A stretch of DNA of 64,000 nt from Muraenolepis orangiensis (taxonomy: Eukaryota > Chordata > Actinopteri > Gadiformes > Muraenolepididae): NCBI GenBank assembly GCA_027704905.1, contig JANIIK010000591.1, positions 57,501 through 121,500 on the forward strand, in the 5' to 3' direction. Positions 11,440-24,182 of the stretch are shown here, in pieces. How positions within the stretch are numbered: the first letter of the stretch is position 1; every line of letters begins with the position of its first letter. Under the pieces are notes generated by a model. That model worked only from the letters and a program-made list of their open reading frames with translations. It did not search any database and was not told the DNA's origin. Position numbers and translations under genes: made by a program.

Positions 11440-11800
11440 TGTAGCAAGCTGCTGTCTAAGTTACACCAAACAGTGGTTGCCATGTAAAGGACTGACCCAC
11501 TATACGCTGCAGACCATCCATGGGTCACGTGACATCCCAGCTGTCATGTGACTAAGACTTCACAAGAGAATCCTTAGTGTATTGAGTTATAGTGTTATGT
11601 TCTATTGCTTCCATCTATCACACTAGAAGCCCTAAGAAAGATGGCTAAAGATTTGATAGATATTTGATAGATTGATAGATATTGATAGATATTAAATGTT
11701 ACCCTAAATGTGCAGAATATTCAACAAATATAACGTTATTTTAAACGTTTAAAAGTTATTTAAAAAAAGGTTTTAAATCCATTTGGCCTCCAAGTGTGGG
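11162..11800. other. Spacer with (TG)n, no gene seen
   Basis: A TG microsatellite occupies 11398-11443 (46742-46917 in copy B, about four times longer). A short GATA-type run (ATAGATATTTGATAG) is at 11656-11695. No coding signal was recognised. Confidence 0.6.
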
Positions 11801-11968
11801 GGTTCATATCTGAGGGAGTGTGTTTCCTTCCTTCCTCGTTCCCTTTCCTACCCTGAGGGTTCATATCTGAGGGAGTGTGTTTCCTTCCTTCCTCGTTCCC
11901 TTTCCTACCCTGAGGGTTCATATCTGAGGGAGTGTGTTTCCTTCCTTCCTTGTTCCCTTTCCTACCCT
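11801..11968. repeat. 57-bp minisatellite, 3 copies (copy A)
   Basis: The unit starts GGTTCATATCTGAGGGAGTG and is 57 bp, so it stays in frame on both strands. Three copies are present, the last with a C-to-T change (CCTTG for CCTCG). The same array has 36 copies in copy B. Confidence 0.95.
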
Positions 11969-12240
11969 CTACTTCCTCCTCACAGTTTCCACCGTCCCAC
12001 AATAAAAGTGTGTGCCGATCCGTCCGAGAGCCGAACCCTTGAGCTGATCTGAAGTGAGTATCCGTAGTCCTATGGACATGAAGGCCTACAGTCAATAATA
12101 TAATTCTATAGATAATAGAATAGATCATCAAACTCAATGGACATTAATGTAACCGGCCTGTGGCTCAGCTAAAGTGACCTTTTCAGTTGTTTTCACAGGA
12201 AGAAGAGAAATTGAATTGAACTGAATTATTCTGTATACTG

Positions 12241-12520
12241 TATGATGAATAATATACATGTAGGATGAATAATGAACATGTATGAGGAATAATATACATG
12301 TAGGATGAATAATGAACATGTAGGATGAATAATGAACATGTAGGATGAATAATATACATGTAGGATGAATAATGAACATGTAGGATGAATAATGAACATG
12401 TAGGATGAATAATGAACATGTAGGATGAATAATATACATGTAGGATGAATAATGAACATGTAGGATGAATAATGAACATGTAGGATGAATAATGAACATG
12501 TAGGATGAATAATGGATAAT
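12241..12520. repeat. 20-bp minisatellite, about 14 copies (copy A)
   Basis: The unit is TAGGATGAATAATGAACATG with a TATACATG variant. Copy B has only about 6 to 7 units (49589-49725), the opposite direction of change from the 57-bp array. Confidence 0.93.
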
Positions 12521-14000
12521 GAACACTTTTGTACTTTTTCTTATAGGTTCCCTTGGTTGTATTTTAAGTGGAACTTTACACTAGTTTGACATTTTGATCA
12601 CCAAAGATACCAATGTGAAGTTAAATAAGTGTGGCAAAAAAGACTGTCAACAAAATGATTCTTTATGGAGAAAGTTGTATCCACACGTATGTATATATGT
12701 ATATATATATAAACACATGTTGGCCTTTACTTTGTTCTGTCAACAACAAATATGTGTTTTATGAATACTATTAAATATTGAAAGAAAACAAAAACTGTAT
12801 ATGAATCTTATGCTGATATTGAATATGCAAACACATTACATTACATACACACATACAATACACCTTAATTATTACATCAACTATTTATTCTTAGGACTTC
12901 TCAATCTTAAATGAAAGAAAGAATGGCAATAGAGCGCACACTGAACATTCCCCAAAGGAATGGAAATGGAAACTCTGATCAATCCAACATAACCCAGGGC
13001 TCTACATGACCCGCCCCTTTGAAGTGATTGGGCCAATGGAAGGAGCACCCAGTGTGCTCCCATGGGAGGTGAACTATCATGTAGTATCACCTCAAAGAAA
13101 ATATATTAATTCCGATGCCTTTTGTAAACTACAATCATTATTTTGTTCATAATAAAAATCTACCAAAAGGTCACCATCCAACCATGTCAAAATTCTACCG
13201 CCATTTGGCCGGTGGCCGGTGTTAATGTCCAGCCCTAGTTACACACGGTGGCCTCTAGGGGGCGCTACACAGCAGCATGCACAGACAAAGGCTTAGAGAT
13301 TATTTACAGGATATAAAACATAAAATAACAATAAAAGATGGTAGAGGGATTTACGATACACCTAGGGGTATATCTTGTCAAGACAGCTCTGAGCACTTTT
13401 GTGTAGTCGGTAATTACTCATTGTCTGAAGGATTGACGATAGGCACTATCACCACATGTAAGTGTATGCCAATTAGGGACTTACCACTAAGGTAAGTCCA
13501 ATTAGACCAATTTGTATTCGGTCACCCGATTGGTTACCACCAATTCAATCGGCTAGAAAGATTAGAAGGAAATTGATGGACTGAAATGATGTGAGATTGA
13601 ACAGATTTCATGGAACATGAAAAATGTTTCAACGCACAACTTGATGACCCTTAATAACAAACAAGTGAATGGCGTTGTCCATTATGTTACGTGTTTGCTT
13701 GGTCCAATAACTGCAAGTCAGAGGATTTGGTAGTCTACTTCCAAGAAACATTCTGCAGATAAGAGTAAGATGGAATTTCTTTCATAAATCTTGTTTCCCC
13801 ACATTTAATTGACTATTTATTCCTGAAGACCTGGCTCTCCAGACTCTTTAATCCAAAGCGTTTTACAGTTAATTTAGGTACAGGTTAATACGGAGCAGGT
13901 AGGGGTTAGCTATCTCACCAATGCCTACAGGTACACTGCGATCTTAACCAGAACCTTTCCAATAGACCAGTCTCTAGACACATGCACCCCATTAAGCTTT
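12521..14000. other. Non-coding region downstream of TLR A
   Basis: Closely matches 49726-51277. No gene was recognised. Copy B has about 60 extra bases near 50600-50660 that replace a short segment at 13391-13400. A few AT-rich runs (12690-12712) are present. Confidence 0.5.
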
Positions 14001-14262
14001 TTACTGGTCCGGTCTCTCTCCTGGGATTCCGTCCCCGACGCTGAGCAGTAGGTGCTCACCGGCCGGGTCCTCCCGGGTCTCCAGGGCCTGCCGGAGCTTC
14101 TCCCAGAACAGGTCTGGGTGTGCGACCGCTCGGGACCAGCTCAGGTACGTTTGTCTCTTCAGGAGCCTCCTCATGCGGTGGTACGGAGACAGCTGCTGCA
14201 TGGGAATGTCCTCCAGAAACATCAGGATCAACACGTCCTTCTGCTCGTCAAACAGACGGAAG

Positions 14263-16079
14263 CTGGGGAAATGGAAATGGAGAGAGTTGTTTTTTAACAT
14301 TTAACATTGAACTGTTAACTGTTGTTCCTTTAGGTGAAGGCAGGCTTCACCTTTCCTAGGTGAAAGTTGGCTCGGGACAAAATGGAACTGAAGTAGATCT
14401 TCCATCAAGACCATCGCAATGAGACAGACCCCCACCCTTGGACATTATCGATGGCATTACAGGGCTGGCCTCATGTCATTGATTGGATATATGTGAATAC
14501 TAAGGGAGTGGGCACATTCCCACTGTTAAACTGGATTGCTTGTGTTACAAAGTGACAGGTGTCATCCAGGGTAAACCTCACTACTGAGGTCTTAAAGGTG
14601 CTTTAGGTCAGTGGCGGCTAATGGTTGTAAAAGTAAGGGAGGGAGGAAGGAGTTCATGGTGAAACCACATTTGGTGGTGGATGTTAGTGAGGGCATGTAA
14701 AACCCAGACATTTGAAAACCTATCAGGAGATTGTGTGTAACTAGTGAGCTATACCCAGAGGAAAAGTCGTTCTCTTATCAGAAATAAATCTGCTCTTATT
14801 TAGAGATTTCTGAAGTCTGACCTGGTATCCTAAACCTTAGGAGAAGTAAAGAGCAAAATAATAGATCAATCTAAGACCAGTTTGAGAAATGTATTAGCCA
14901 ATCAAGTTTTCTTTTAGATCTTACTGTTATCTCAAGAGCTAATTATTTCAGACAAAATAAAGTCAAATCAAATCAGTGCAAATGATTGATCATTGATCTG
15001 AGACAAGAAGTCTATTTTTAGAAGCTGAATTTAAGAAACGGTCAAAATGTCATACTGATCTTAAATTGAGCTCAGTTTTGTCTAGGATGAATAGGCTAGA
15101 CCAGGGGTACTCAAACCTTTTATTAAAGGTCCACTTGTGAATTTTAGTTAATTTTAGAGTTTTTGCATTGATATATTACCATGCACTTTACTGCAACATT
15201 TGCAAAATTATTTTCGCTGTACTAACAACTAACAATACATTTGAATCTAATCTAATCTAATCTAAATTGGATTGCTGTGCCATTTCTAACACATTGCTCT
15301 AAACAAGTGGCAGTTATATCTTACCTTCAGCAACTTTATTTGAAGAATGCTATGACCACCAAGGTTGCAAGGCAGGTTGCACATTTCTGGTAGTGGTTAG
15401 AGCGTGTCAGCATGTCTGCATGATATCTGAATACCCGCTGACACAGAAGATTAATTTGGACCTTAGTCCGTTGCACTTTCCATTCAGAGGGAGGATGGTG
15501 GAGGTTAATGTTCTGCAGGCCTTCACTAGGAGGTGTGGTGGAAACTCTTGCAGTCTGAATGATCTGACACCAGTCGGGTTATCAAATAAAGAATTTAATT
15601 CTAACGACAGAACAAAGGAAAGAAACAAAGTCAAGAAATGAAGTGAAGAAATAGTCAGCGCTGCTGGGTCTCAACCATCTAACTGCACTAGGGCAGATAG
15701 AACATGAGAGCCCCCAACAGAGTATGCTTCTTATAGTCCTTGGTCCGTCCTTCTGTCTGAACATGATGTTTAAAGTTTAGACCACATATGCAGAACTGAG
15801 ACATGATTCAGGAGCTAGCAGTTTGAGTGCCAGGAGGCAGCTTTCCGCTGCCGGAAACAACAGGATACAACGGTAATTTGTAGCCGTCCAACAGGGGTTC
15901 TTTGGACAAGGGGACAAAGAAAAGACTGATGAAGTAAGTGTCAATACTAAGAGCCCAACACCCAGTTGGCTCACCGGGCGGGAAGGAGTAGATAGTATCC
16001 ATAGACCAAGAGGAACTCCACAAGCTTCTGGAGGACAGCAGACCTTTATTTTGTTTACTTAGTTTACTTGTTTTTTCTC
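14263..16079. other. TLR A intron 2, 3' part
   Basis: Intronic sequence shared with copy B. It contains fragments resembling hAT ends (CAGTGGCGGCTAATGG at 14609, CAGGGGTACTCAAAC near 15112) without visible partners. No exon was seen in it. Confidence 0.5.
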
Positions 16080-16762
16080 ACTTTTCTTGTGTTTTTTCAT
16101 GCTAAAGAAGGCAATCCAGCGCCTCTATGCCCTATGGTGCCTCAGGAAAAGGAGATAGGCAAACGGTGGCCAGTAAACCTTTACTGTGGCACTGTAGAGA
16201 GCGTCCTGACCAGTGGTTTTACTGTGTGGTCCTGGGCAACACCACTGCACAGGACAAGAAAGACATCCAGAGGGTCCTGAGGACAGCGGAAAAGATCATC
16301 GGGTGTGCACTTCCATGCATTGAGGAGATCTTCAGGACCCAATGTCTGATGAAGGCCATGTCCATCACTAAGGACAACAAGCACCCTGGGCACCATCTTT
16401 TCTCCCCCCTACCGTCTTGGTCGCCGGTTCCGCAGCATCCGTAGAAGGACTATCAAGGATAGTTTATATCCACAGGCAGTGACCTACTGAACTGCTAGGA
16501 GTGCTGCCACTATCATAACATTGGACTCATTACAGTTACTGCATTGTTCTGCACTGTACTGCACTGTATTGAAGATGTGTCTGCACTACAGGCACTTTAA
16601 GATGCTTTTAAATGCTTTTTGCACAATTCAACACATGTTATTTTAATTGTGTATAGTATTTTTTATAGGATTGTGTTTTAGAAATGTATACTGCAGAGGG
16701 AATGGGTAGTACGCATTCCATTTTACTTGTAGCAAATGGCAAACACAAATCTTGAATCTTGA
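16080..16762 (+). mobile_element. CR1/L2-like LINE 3' fragment in TLR A intron
   Basis: Sense-strand translation gives NTTAQDKKDIQRVLRTAEKI, the end of LINE ORF2, followed by a 3' UTR and a terminal repeat AATCTTGAATCTTGA at about 16748-16762. It sits in the intron between TIR exons 2 and 3, opposite in strand to the gene, and is present at the same place in copy B, so it predates the duplication. It is 5'-truncated. Confidence 0.75.
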
Positions 16763-19742
16763 GTCAATGGATGCATGTCACCTTACCTGGCGACCTGGAT
16801 CTCTCTGGAGCACCATTCACTGGCCAGGTAATCGCGACTGATCACACATATGGTCTTCCGACTGCCATAGATGGCATCTGTAATGTTCTCCATGATGGGT
16901 TTGCCTGAAAAGAAAAATTGGTCATTGACAAAACTTTAAAGGAATAATTCCCTCAAAAAGTCCATGTATATAAATCATGGGATAAAACATGGTAAGAATG
17001 GTGCAAGGGTTTGAATAGTGCTCCATCATTGGGGAGCAAATCATAGCTATGTTGAAGACTGAGAATGAGGGCTGACAGCAAAAAGTTTTCTGCAAAATGT
17101 TCAATAATGAGGCCTACAGTATACAGTTTACAGTATACAATAGATGTTGTTGGAGATCTCTCAGAGATAATGTGAATAATCCAATTTTCTGAAACCTTTG
17201 GACACCTGGCATCAAAGGTCAGCATGTATACGTCTTCCCATGTATGCTAATGGAGGTGAAGAGGCGGTTCAGGTTAGGTCTCCTCACCTGGCTGGAAGTC
17301 CCGGTGGTGCAGACACAGCCTCCAGCCCTGCTCGTCCTCCAGCTTGGGCAGCAGCTCCCCGAGCACCCAGTGCTCGTCGTTTGCATTGTAGGAGACGAAG
17401 GCGTCGTATCGATGAGCCCGCTTGTCCTTGTGCTTTGTGTTGTAGAGGAATGCCAGCAGGAGGTAGTAGGCGTAGACCAGATGCCATTGCAAAAAATGGT
17501 GGGTGAAGGAGACGGCCATTACCACCATGACCGCGCACGCCGTGGAAATATAACAGACAAAGCCCACGTCTACTGTACAAGAACGTACGTCAAGCTCCAG
17601 CAGTTTTCTGCCTTTAAGGTTTGGAGGGAAGTTGCATTCAAAGTTGTACGCATCCGACACTTGTGTTTGCTTGTTGGTGATTACCCATTGGAGAAACCAT
17701 GCATTGTCACAGTCACAGGTGAAGCTATTCCCCTGCATGTCCAGGTATACAAGGGCTGGCAGAGACTGCATCACTGGTTCACTAATCACAGAAAAGGCAT
17801 TCATCCTCACCTGCAAGAACTTCAGCTCTGTGAGGTTAGCATGAAGCAGAAAGTTTAGAGACCGCAGGTTTGTCTGTGAGATGTAAAGACTTTTTAGTTT
17901 TGGAATTGGAGAAAACAAATTGTCAGGAAGGTCTATGAAAAAATTTGAACTCATGTAAAGCATATTCAAATTAGGTGTGAAGTTGAAGGTATGAGGATGC
18001 AGAGATGCGATTGAAATGGAGTTCAGACAAATTTGTCAGGCCTTGCAGAAGGTTTTGAGGGAGGTAGGACTTAAGTCGACTGTGTTGACCTGAAATAAAC
18101 AACCTATCTAGTTGTGAAAGGTCAGAAAATGGTGGAGAGATGTGCCCTTCTGATTTATATTTAATGTTGTTGTTTTTTAAATTTAACGTCTTTAAAGTCT
18201 TCAAGTCACCGAAAACCCTGTTTGTAATTTGACTATTTTCAAGTTCATTGGATTCAAGTGTAAGATATGTAAGATTGGATAGTCCATGAAAAGCGCCACT
18301 TTTGAGAGTGTGTAATTTATTGCCATTTAATGACAGATTCTGGAGGGATTTCAGACCTTCAAATTCCCCATGACCTAAAACAGTGAGTTGGTTGTTGTAC
18401 AAATTAAGCAACTCCAGATTTGCCATCGTTTTTTTGAAGGCGCCTTTTAAGTTTCTTATGCTGCAGTTTTTCAACTCTAAGTGCTTTAAATTAACCAAAT
18501 CTTTGAAAACACAGTCCTTTAGAGCTGAGAAAGGATTACTGTTTAGATGGAGAATTCTGAGACGTGTCATATTGGCAAAATCATCGCAGCCAAGCACACT
18601 GATGGTATTGAAGCTGAGATCCAGTTTTGAGAGTGTTGACACATGGCAGGGGGGACCGATGAGAGAAGGTTATACTGCATGATTAAAATGTTTAGAGAAC
18701 TAAGAGATTGAAATGAATTGTCAGAGAGGACAGTTATCTTATTCTGCCCCAAGTCCAATTCTTTCACATTTGTGCACAAGTGCAGCAAGTCTGAACGGAT
18801 TAATTTGATGCCGTTGTTTTGGACTTCAAGAGAGATCAGTGATGGGATTTTGCAGGACATATTGATGAGAACCCCCAGGTTGATATTCATATGGTTTAAC
18901 CTGAGATACTTCAGTGAAGAGTTAAAGGTCTCTAGAACTTCATGTGATAAGGAGCGGACCCCACTGATGTCTAGTTCGGACACGCCTCTGAGGTAGGATT
19001 TGTCATTCACCTTCCAGTCGAAATGATGCTTTTTATCCTTAAGGTTCAAGGTTGTGAGGTTGGGAAAGATATCTGCAGTGACCCCAAAGACCACAAGCTT
19101 ATTTCGAGACAAGTCCAGTGAAACAAGTTCTGTAGTCTTATTCGACAGCTCCCATGAATGAAAAGTAGAAATTTTGTTTCTCGAAATGTACAGGGTTTGT
19201 AAATGTGGTGTATGTTGTAATATGTTCCTTAAGTGACACAGTTTGTTATATCCTAGGTCCAAAAACTTTAGGTTGGTCAGAGACTTAAAAGAGGCAGGTG
19301 CTATTGTGCTGATGTTATTGTAATTCAGACTCAACTCTGTGAGATTGACTAAGCCATCGAACATACCATCCTGTAGATTGCCAAGCCTGTTGTAGTTTAA
19401 AATCAACACCTCTAGAGAGATTTGAGTCACAAAAGTACCAGATTCAATCTTAGAGATCCTGTTGCTTTTCAGGTCTAAGCGCAACAGATTTGGTAGATTT
19501 TCCAAATTGGTTTTATTTAATTTGGAAAGTTTGTTTCCAGACAGATCTATACTTGTCACTCTTGGTGGAAGGTCCTTTGGAAATTCATTTAAATGTTCAC
19601 AGCTGGCCCTTGTGTGTGTGACCCAGCAGTCCTTCAGCACATAACCGGAAGTTGGACAAATAAAACTGTTCAAAAATAAATATAATATTCCCAATGAACA
19701 GAGGCGAATACCCCTTAATGACATCTCAATTTCCATTTTCAT

Positions 19743-20144
19743 TTCAGCACATCAAAAACGTGGTGTTGGAGTGTTGGTCATTTGGAAATCTGGTTCTGTT
19801 TCATTTCTTCCAGTTCGAGGAATCCATCATGTAAAAAACAGCATCCAAAAACACTGTCACACAGACACACAAAGATACACACAGTGGACAGTGGTCATTA
19901 CAATCAGTTAGCCAAATACTGTCATTGAGGCCGTCTACATATCAACTTTATAGAAACATCATTGTGTGGCATGTTTTCATGAAGATACAGGTTACTGGAG
20001 CCCCACACATAGCAGTGGACATGGCAGAAAGGGATGGTTCATGGTTGGACCAACGGAGCGCTCCTATCAGTTGTTTTGGATGGGCTGGTCTAAGACACAC
20101 ATATTGTATTAAGTGATAGACCTATATATCGTACAGGCCTATTG
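19743..20144 (-). other. Upstream region of TLR A
   Basis: Immediate 5' flank of the TLR start codon, nearly the same as 57309-57710 upstream of copy B. No clear TATA box or non-coding first exon could be defined. Confidence 0.4.
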
Positions 20145-20152
20145 TTTATAAT

Positions 20153-20604
20153 CAGTGGTGAAGCGTCAGGGCCTTCAAGGTATTCAGAGAAGTCCCTGGA
20201 ACTCTCAGATGAAACAAAAAAAATTCGAATTAATTGTATTAATAAAATGTAATACAATTTAATCAAATTTAATCAAATTGAAATAAAATGAATAAATGAG
20301 AATGGTATCTGTGTTGTTATCTGTTATATTACAGTTATGTTGATTTGTTTGTCTTTCTCGGTCCATGCACTACGCATTTGAGTGGTTTTGTGTTGTGTGA
20401 CAATCTGATCTTCCTAAATGAGATAAGGCATAAAGTGACTCCTCTGTGACGTCTGTCTGACTAGAACCTCTACAGCAGGGGTTCCCAAGGGTGGGGGTTG
20501 CGGGACCCCGAGGGGGGGTTGCGAGATTATTACCCTCCTCTTGATGTGACCCATGAGGTCACATGATTTATTTTTTATTTTATTATTATAATTTTTTATC
20601 ATTT

Positions 20605-20639
<35 letters not shown>

Positions 20640-20908
20640 AATAACGTGAGTGACAAATAAAGGAATTCTGATTCCCACAGATTCACGACAGTATCATCAT
20701 TGAAAAAAAGCCACACACAATGTTCGTGATCGCGATTACCCTCCCCCCGAACAGACTGGAGACTGGCGACCCCCCCCCCCACCCCGTCGGACGGTGATAG
20801 TGGGGGGTCGCCAGTCTCCAGTCTGTTATGTTGGGGGTCGCAGGCTGAACAGTTTGGGAACCCCTGGTCTACAGAAGGTCCAGTTGTGATAGACACGCTT
20901 CGCCACTG
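20153..20908. mobile_element. hAT MITE upstream of TLR A, 756 bp
   Basis: The termini CAGTGGTGAAGCGTC and GACACGCTTCGCCACTG are flanked by exact 8-bp duplications TTTATAAT (20145-20152, 20909-20916). Copy B has a single TTTATAAT at 57711-57718 with continuous flanks, so the insertion followed the duplication. It encodes nothing and contains a second MITE. Confidence 0.92.
20476..20866. mobile_element. Second hAT MITE nested inside the first
   Basis: The ends CAGGGGTTCCCAA and TTGGGAACCCCTG are flanked by CTCTACAG (20468-20475) and GTCTACAG (20867-20874), a 7/8 match. Near its right side is a large inverted repeat (arms around 20753-20772 and 20808-20827, ACTGGAGACTGGCGACC and complement). 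No coding potential. Confidence 0.78.
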
Positions 20909-20916
20909 TTTATAAT

Positions 20917-21101
20917 ATATACCTGTACAGACAGAACACATTGGTGCTATAATTCCTTCAAGCGCTTCTATCTGGCGAAAACGGGGTTTCCATGGTGGCT
21001 TAATTGTTACTCACTATACTACTATCTCTTACAGAACAAATAATGTTAAAAACGAACAAAAAAATATTTACTTACGGTTATTGCAATGTGCCGAATGGGC
21101 A

Positions 21102-21170
<69 letters not shown>

Positions 21171-22213
21171 AACCAAAGCATGGATAAGTAGTTTGACTGG
21201 TTTGATTAGGGTTAGGCTTAGTTTCTATGCCACATTAAGTTTTAAACACTTACATTTTGGGTCAGTTCAGAACCTTTATCCTCAAAACATCTTTCTCAAC
21301 GTAGTACGTACTTCTATTTCTTGATGCTTACGGAAAATCCAACTTACGTCTGAGTGAAAAACGCTGGTTTGAAAGAGTTTTATGTGTGGTGTGGAATAAA
21401 TGAGGAAGTGAAAGATAGTCGTCAAAGGTTATAAACAAGAGGATATGGATTATGATGATGATAAACCATTGAGGGTTAATTATATTTGTTTAAACGTTCA
21501 GTTTCATTTGTGGTTTTATTTTGGACATTTGGTTTATTTATGTCAAATTGTATTCACCTTAATTCACCTTAATTCCATAATTCCAAAAATGTAACTAACT
21601 ACACACAACTAACTACACCTACAAGTAAAAGCAAATAGCAGACAGAAAATACAATAGTCATACACAATACACAATTCTACACAATAATGAATAAATAATA
21701 AATAATATCTACTCCAGAGTAGTAAGATATGAAAGACAGGTAAAGTCAGATAGGAAGAAACAAAATATATAGAAACAAACGTGCAATAATATACGAATAT
21801 GGATCAGCATCACAGTTCCTCTTAATAGAATATGGGAACCGTTTAGTTTTAAATGAGCTACGTCATTTGTTTCAGTTCCGCAATTCATGTTACCGTGGTT
21901 GTGCTTATTTGGGAAAATATTATCATCCTTAAATTATTTTAAAGACTAAATAATATCTACTCAAGAGTAGTAAGATATGAAAGACAGGTAAAGTCAGATA
22001 GGAAGAAACAAAAGATATAGAAACAAACGTGCAATAATATACGAATATGGTGTCACGGTTACGGTGGGTGACTATGACATAATTATGGGGTTCCATTTGT
22101 GGCAAAAACACATGTCGATGTTAATGTCGTTACTCTTGTCGTCTTCCCTGTTGTTGGTCGTGTTTTTACTCCTGTCGTCCTGATGCCCCCTAGTGGTCCG
22201 TGTAGGCATTGCA
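20917..22213. other. Downstream duplicated flank, copy A
   Basis: Matches 57719-58860 of copy B up to about 21953, then switches to match the partial third copy (60868-61150). It includes a long (AT)n at 21105-21165 and an internal repeat in which about 100 bases at 21703-21804 recur at 21951-22050. No gene was seen. Confidence 0.6.
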
Positions 22214-22892
22214 AGTGGGCCGCCAAATAATTAGCAAAACATTTTGATGTGTTCTGAATGAAATCGTTATTAATTAAAATCAGTCAATGGAGTCTCAAGG
22301 GGTATGAAGTGAGCAAATGTGTTCAAGATATTGACCCTCTTGTTATGCACAGTCAATTTGGACCGTTTCAGACACCAATTTATGGTTTAAAATTTATATT
22401 TTGCCCAAATTGATGACAAATGATGTCACGTCTTCACAGCTACAGGGGGCTAGAATCACGCTTTATATACAACGTGAATTAATTCGGTGCATGATTATTC
22501 ATCTGCATGATGAATTATTATCGACCTTTATACTGAGATAATCCCCCTATAGATTCAATCTGAGCACATCATTCTTGGTCAAATCAGCCGCTCCTCAATT
22601 TAGAATGCGCGCGTGTTCTCACCTTTACGGTAAATCCATGCAAACGGACCGGTTTCTCATTCTACATCCACGGAGCTGATCGGGGGGGTTTGTGACTTGC
22701 AGCCCCTCACTTTGTAGTTTCTCATGTCTGTTTGTTACTGATGACAAGCTCCTTTTCTAATTAAAATAAAAAGTACTCTTATTAACTTAATTTAGCCTCC
22801 CTATTGTTTATGGTTGAATGTGGGCGGCGAACATTTTTAGACTCTTAAGTGGGCCCTGACTTGGAAAAGGTTGGGAACCGCTGCATTTAACA
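22214..22892. mobile_element. Probable truncated hAT-like element
   Basis: The right end reads GGTTGGGAACCGCTG at 22878-22892, typical of a hAT terminus. The left side has no matching end, so it is probably truncated. No coding sequence was recognised. Confidence 0.35.
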
Positions 22893-23609
22893 ACCCCCCA
22901 AACAAGTAGAGTATCCCACTTCCAAACCATATTGTTAGTCATTTTCAAAGCACATGGCCTATCTTTGTCCATGGTAAAAGATTGTTTGACTTGAGTCCAG
23001 TTTTAAAGTCAGGACATCATAGCTGCAGCGGTGGTAATAGGCCTACCCTAGACAGTCCTCATCTTATGTCGGCCCGAGAGACTACACATGATAGGTGAAG
23101 AGTGACAGAGGGGGAACACAAATGAAGAATAGGATGGATGAAGCACAGGCCTTAAGACAGGAGGGGGTAATTCGGTCTGGGCCAGGTGCTTTGGCCCAGA
23201 CCGAGGAGTGTCTGGGCCAAAACAACCGGTGCTTCAGGTTGTTTTGTCTCTGGAAGAGCTAGCTCACATCCTCTTTACCTATGGTGTGTGTGTGGGTGTG
23301 TGTGTGTGGGTGTGTGTGTGTGTAGGGGGGGGGCAGCAGCAGTGGGGTTGCCAGAGGTGTGATGGGGGCTGTAAATAATGATTTGATCAGTAAGTCATGG
23401 TACCTTCTTCTCTCAGGTCAAGAGCTTTCCAAACTGTTGATCTTGCTGTGATTTCAATGTAAACCGCGTTTCTTATTCCTTTTGTCAAGGGTTCAAAGTT
23501 CTCGAGTGATGGATACTTTGAGAGTTGTCCATCCTGTCCTTTGTCGTGGGATTGGAATAATCACTATCCCAAGAAGGAGGTCCTCAGTCCCAGGCCCATG
23601 GCTCTATGG
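22893..23609. other. Spacer with twin hairpins and TG-rich tract
   Basis: Two perfect stems lie side by side: GGTCTGGGCC with GGCCCAGACC (about 23179-23207) and AAAACAACC with GGTTGTTTT (about 23219-23247). A TG/GGGTG-rich tract is at 23284-23325. No gene was seen. Confidence 0.5.
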
Positions 23610-24182
23610 CAGCGGTTCTCAAACTGTGGTCCGCGGAGGTACTGCAGGTGGTCCGTGGAAAAAAGCTGAATAAAATCCACTTTTTACTATCAAGGATTTT
23701 CGGAGACCACCTCATATGTGACTTGCTCCATCGAATATATTTGAATAGTAATACATATAAAATCATTGCCAGTGTTGTCAGTTGCAAGTGTGTATTTGTT
23801 GTAAAAATTACGAAAACAGCCTGTGTGTGAGGGGCAGCGCCGTGTGTGTGGGAGAGAAGCAGCGCTGTCTACTTATTTGCTATGACGTAGCTCAAGCATT
23901 TATGCAACTTGATTTGAAGCCTGCGTGTGTGAGGGGCAGCAGCACCGTGTGTGTGTGTGTGTGTGTGTGTGTGAGAGGGAGAGCGCGCGCGCGCCAGGAA
24001 TAATGCCGAAGCGGTGTGCATACAAGATCCGTTTATTCGCCATGCTTGTATAATCTGAATATTGTTTGCATAATGTAGCGGCACGTGGGAGTGATTGTTT
24101 GAAATACTATTTAACTAAAAAGCCAGACAACGCCACCTTGGGAATTGCACCCAAGGAAATAATTATTCAAAGTACCAATAAG

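Larger units (their letters stand above)
14001..19742 (-). pseudogene. tlr22-like: TLR22/23-like Toll-like receptor, copy A (two frameshifts)
   Basis: Three coding exons on the minus strand. Exon 1 (19742-17288): signal peptide (LCSLGILYLFLNSFI), a long run of LxxLxLxxN leucine-rich repeats, an LRR C-terminal cap (SFTCDCDNAWFLQW), a transmembrane segment (about 17570-17450) and the first half of the TIR domain (YDAFVSYNANDEHW). Donor CCAG/GTGAGG at 17288/17287. Exon 2 (16904-16787): box 2 region (GSRKTICVISRDYLASEWC). Exon 3 (14262-14001): FRLFDEQKDVLILMFLEDIP to the stop. Introns inside TIR occur in fish TLR22-type genes. A 7-bp loss near 18643 and an 11-bp net loss near 18008-18018, relative to copy B, shift the frame in the LRR region. 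TLR22-type receptors sense nucleic acid and signal through TIR adaptors; this copy cannot encode a full receptor as written. Confidence 0.85.

Noticed and set aside
12241..12520. CRISPR-like regular repeats
   Set aside because: Head-to-tail 20-bp minisatellite with no unique spacers and no cas genes, in a fish genome.
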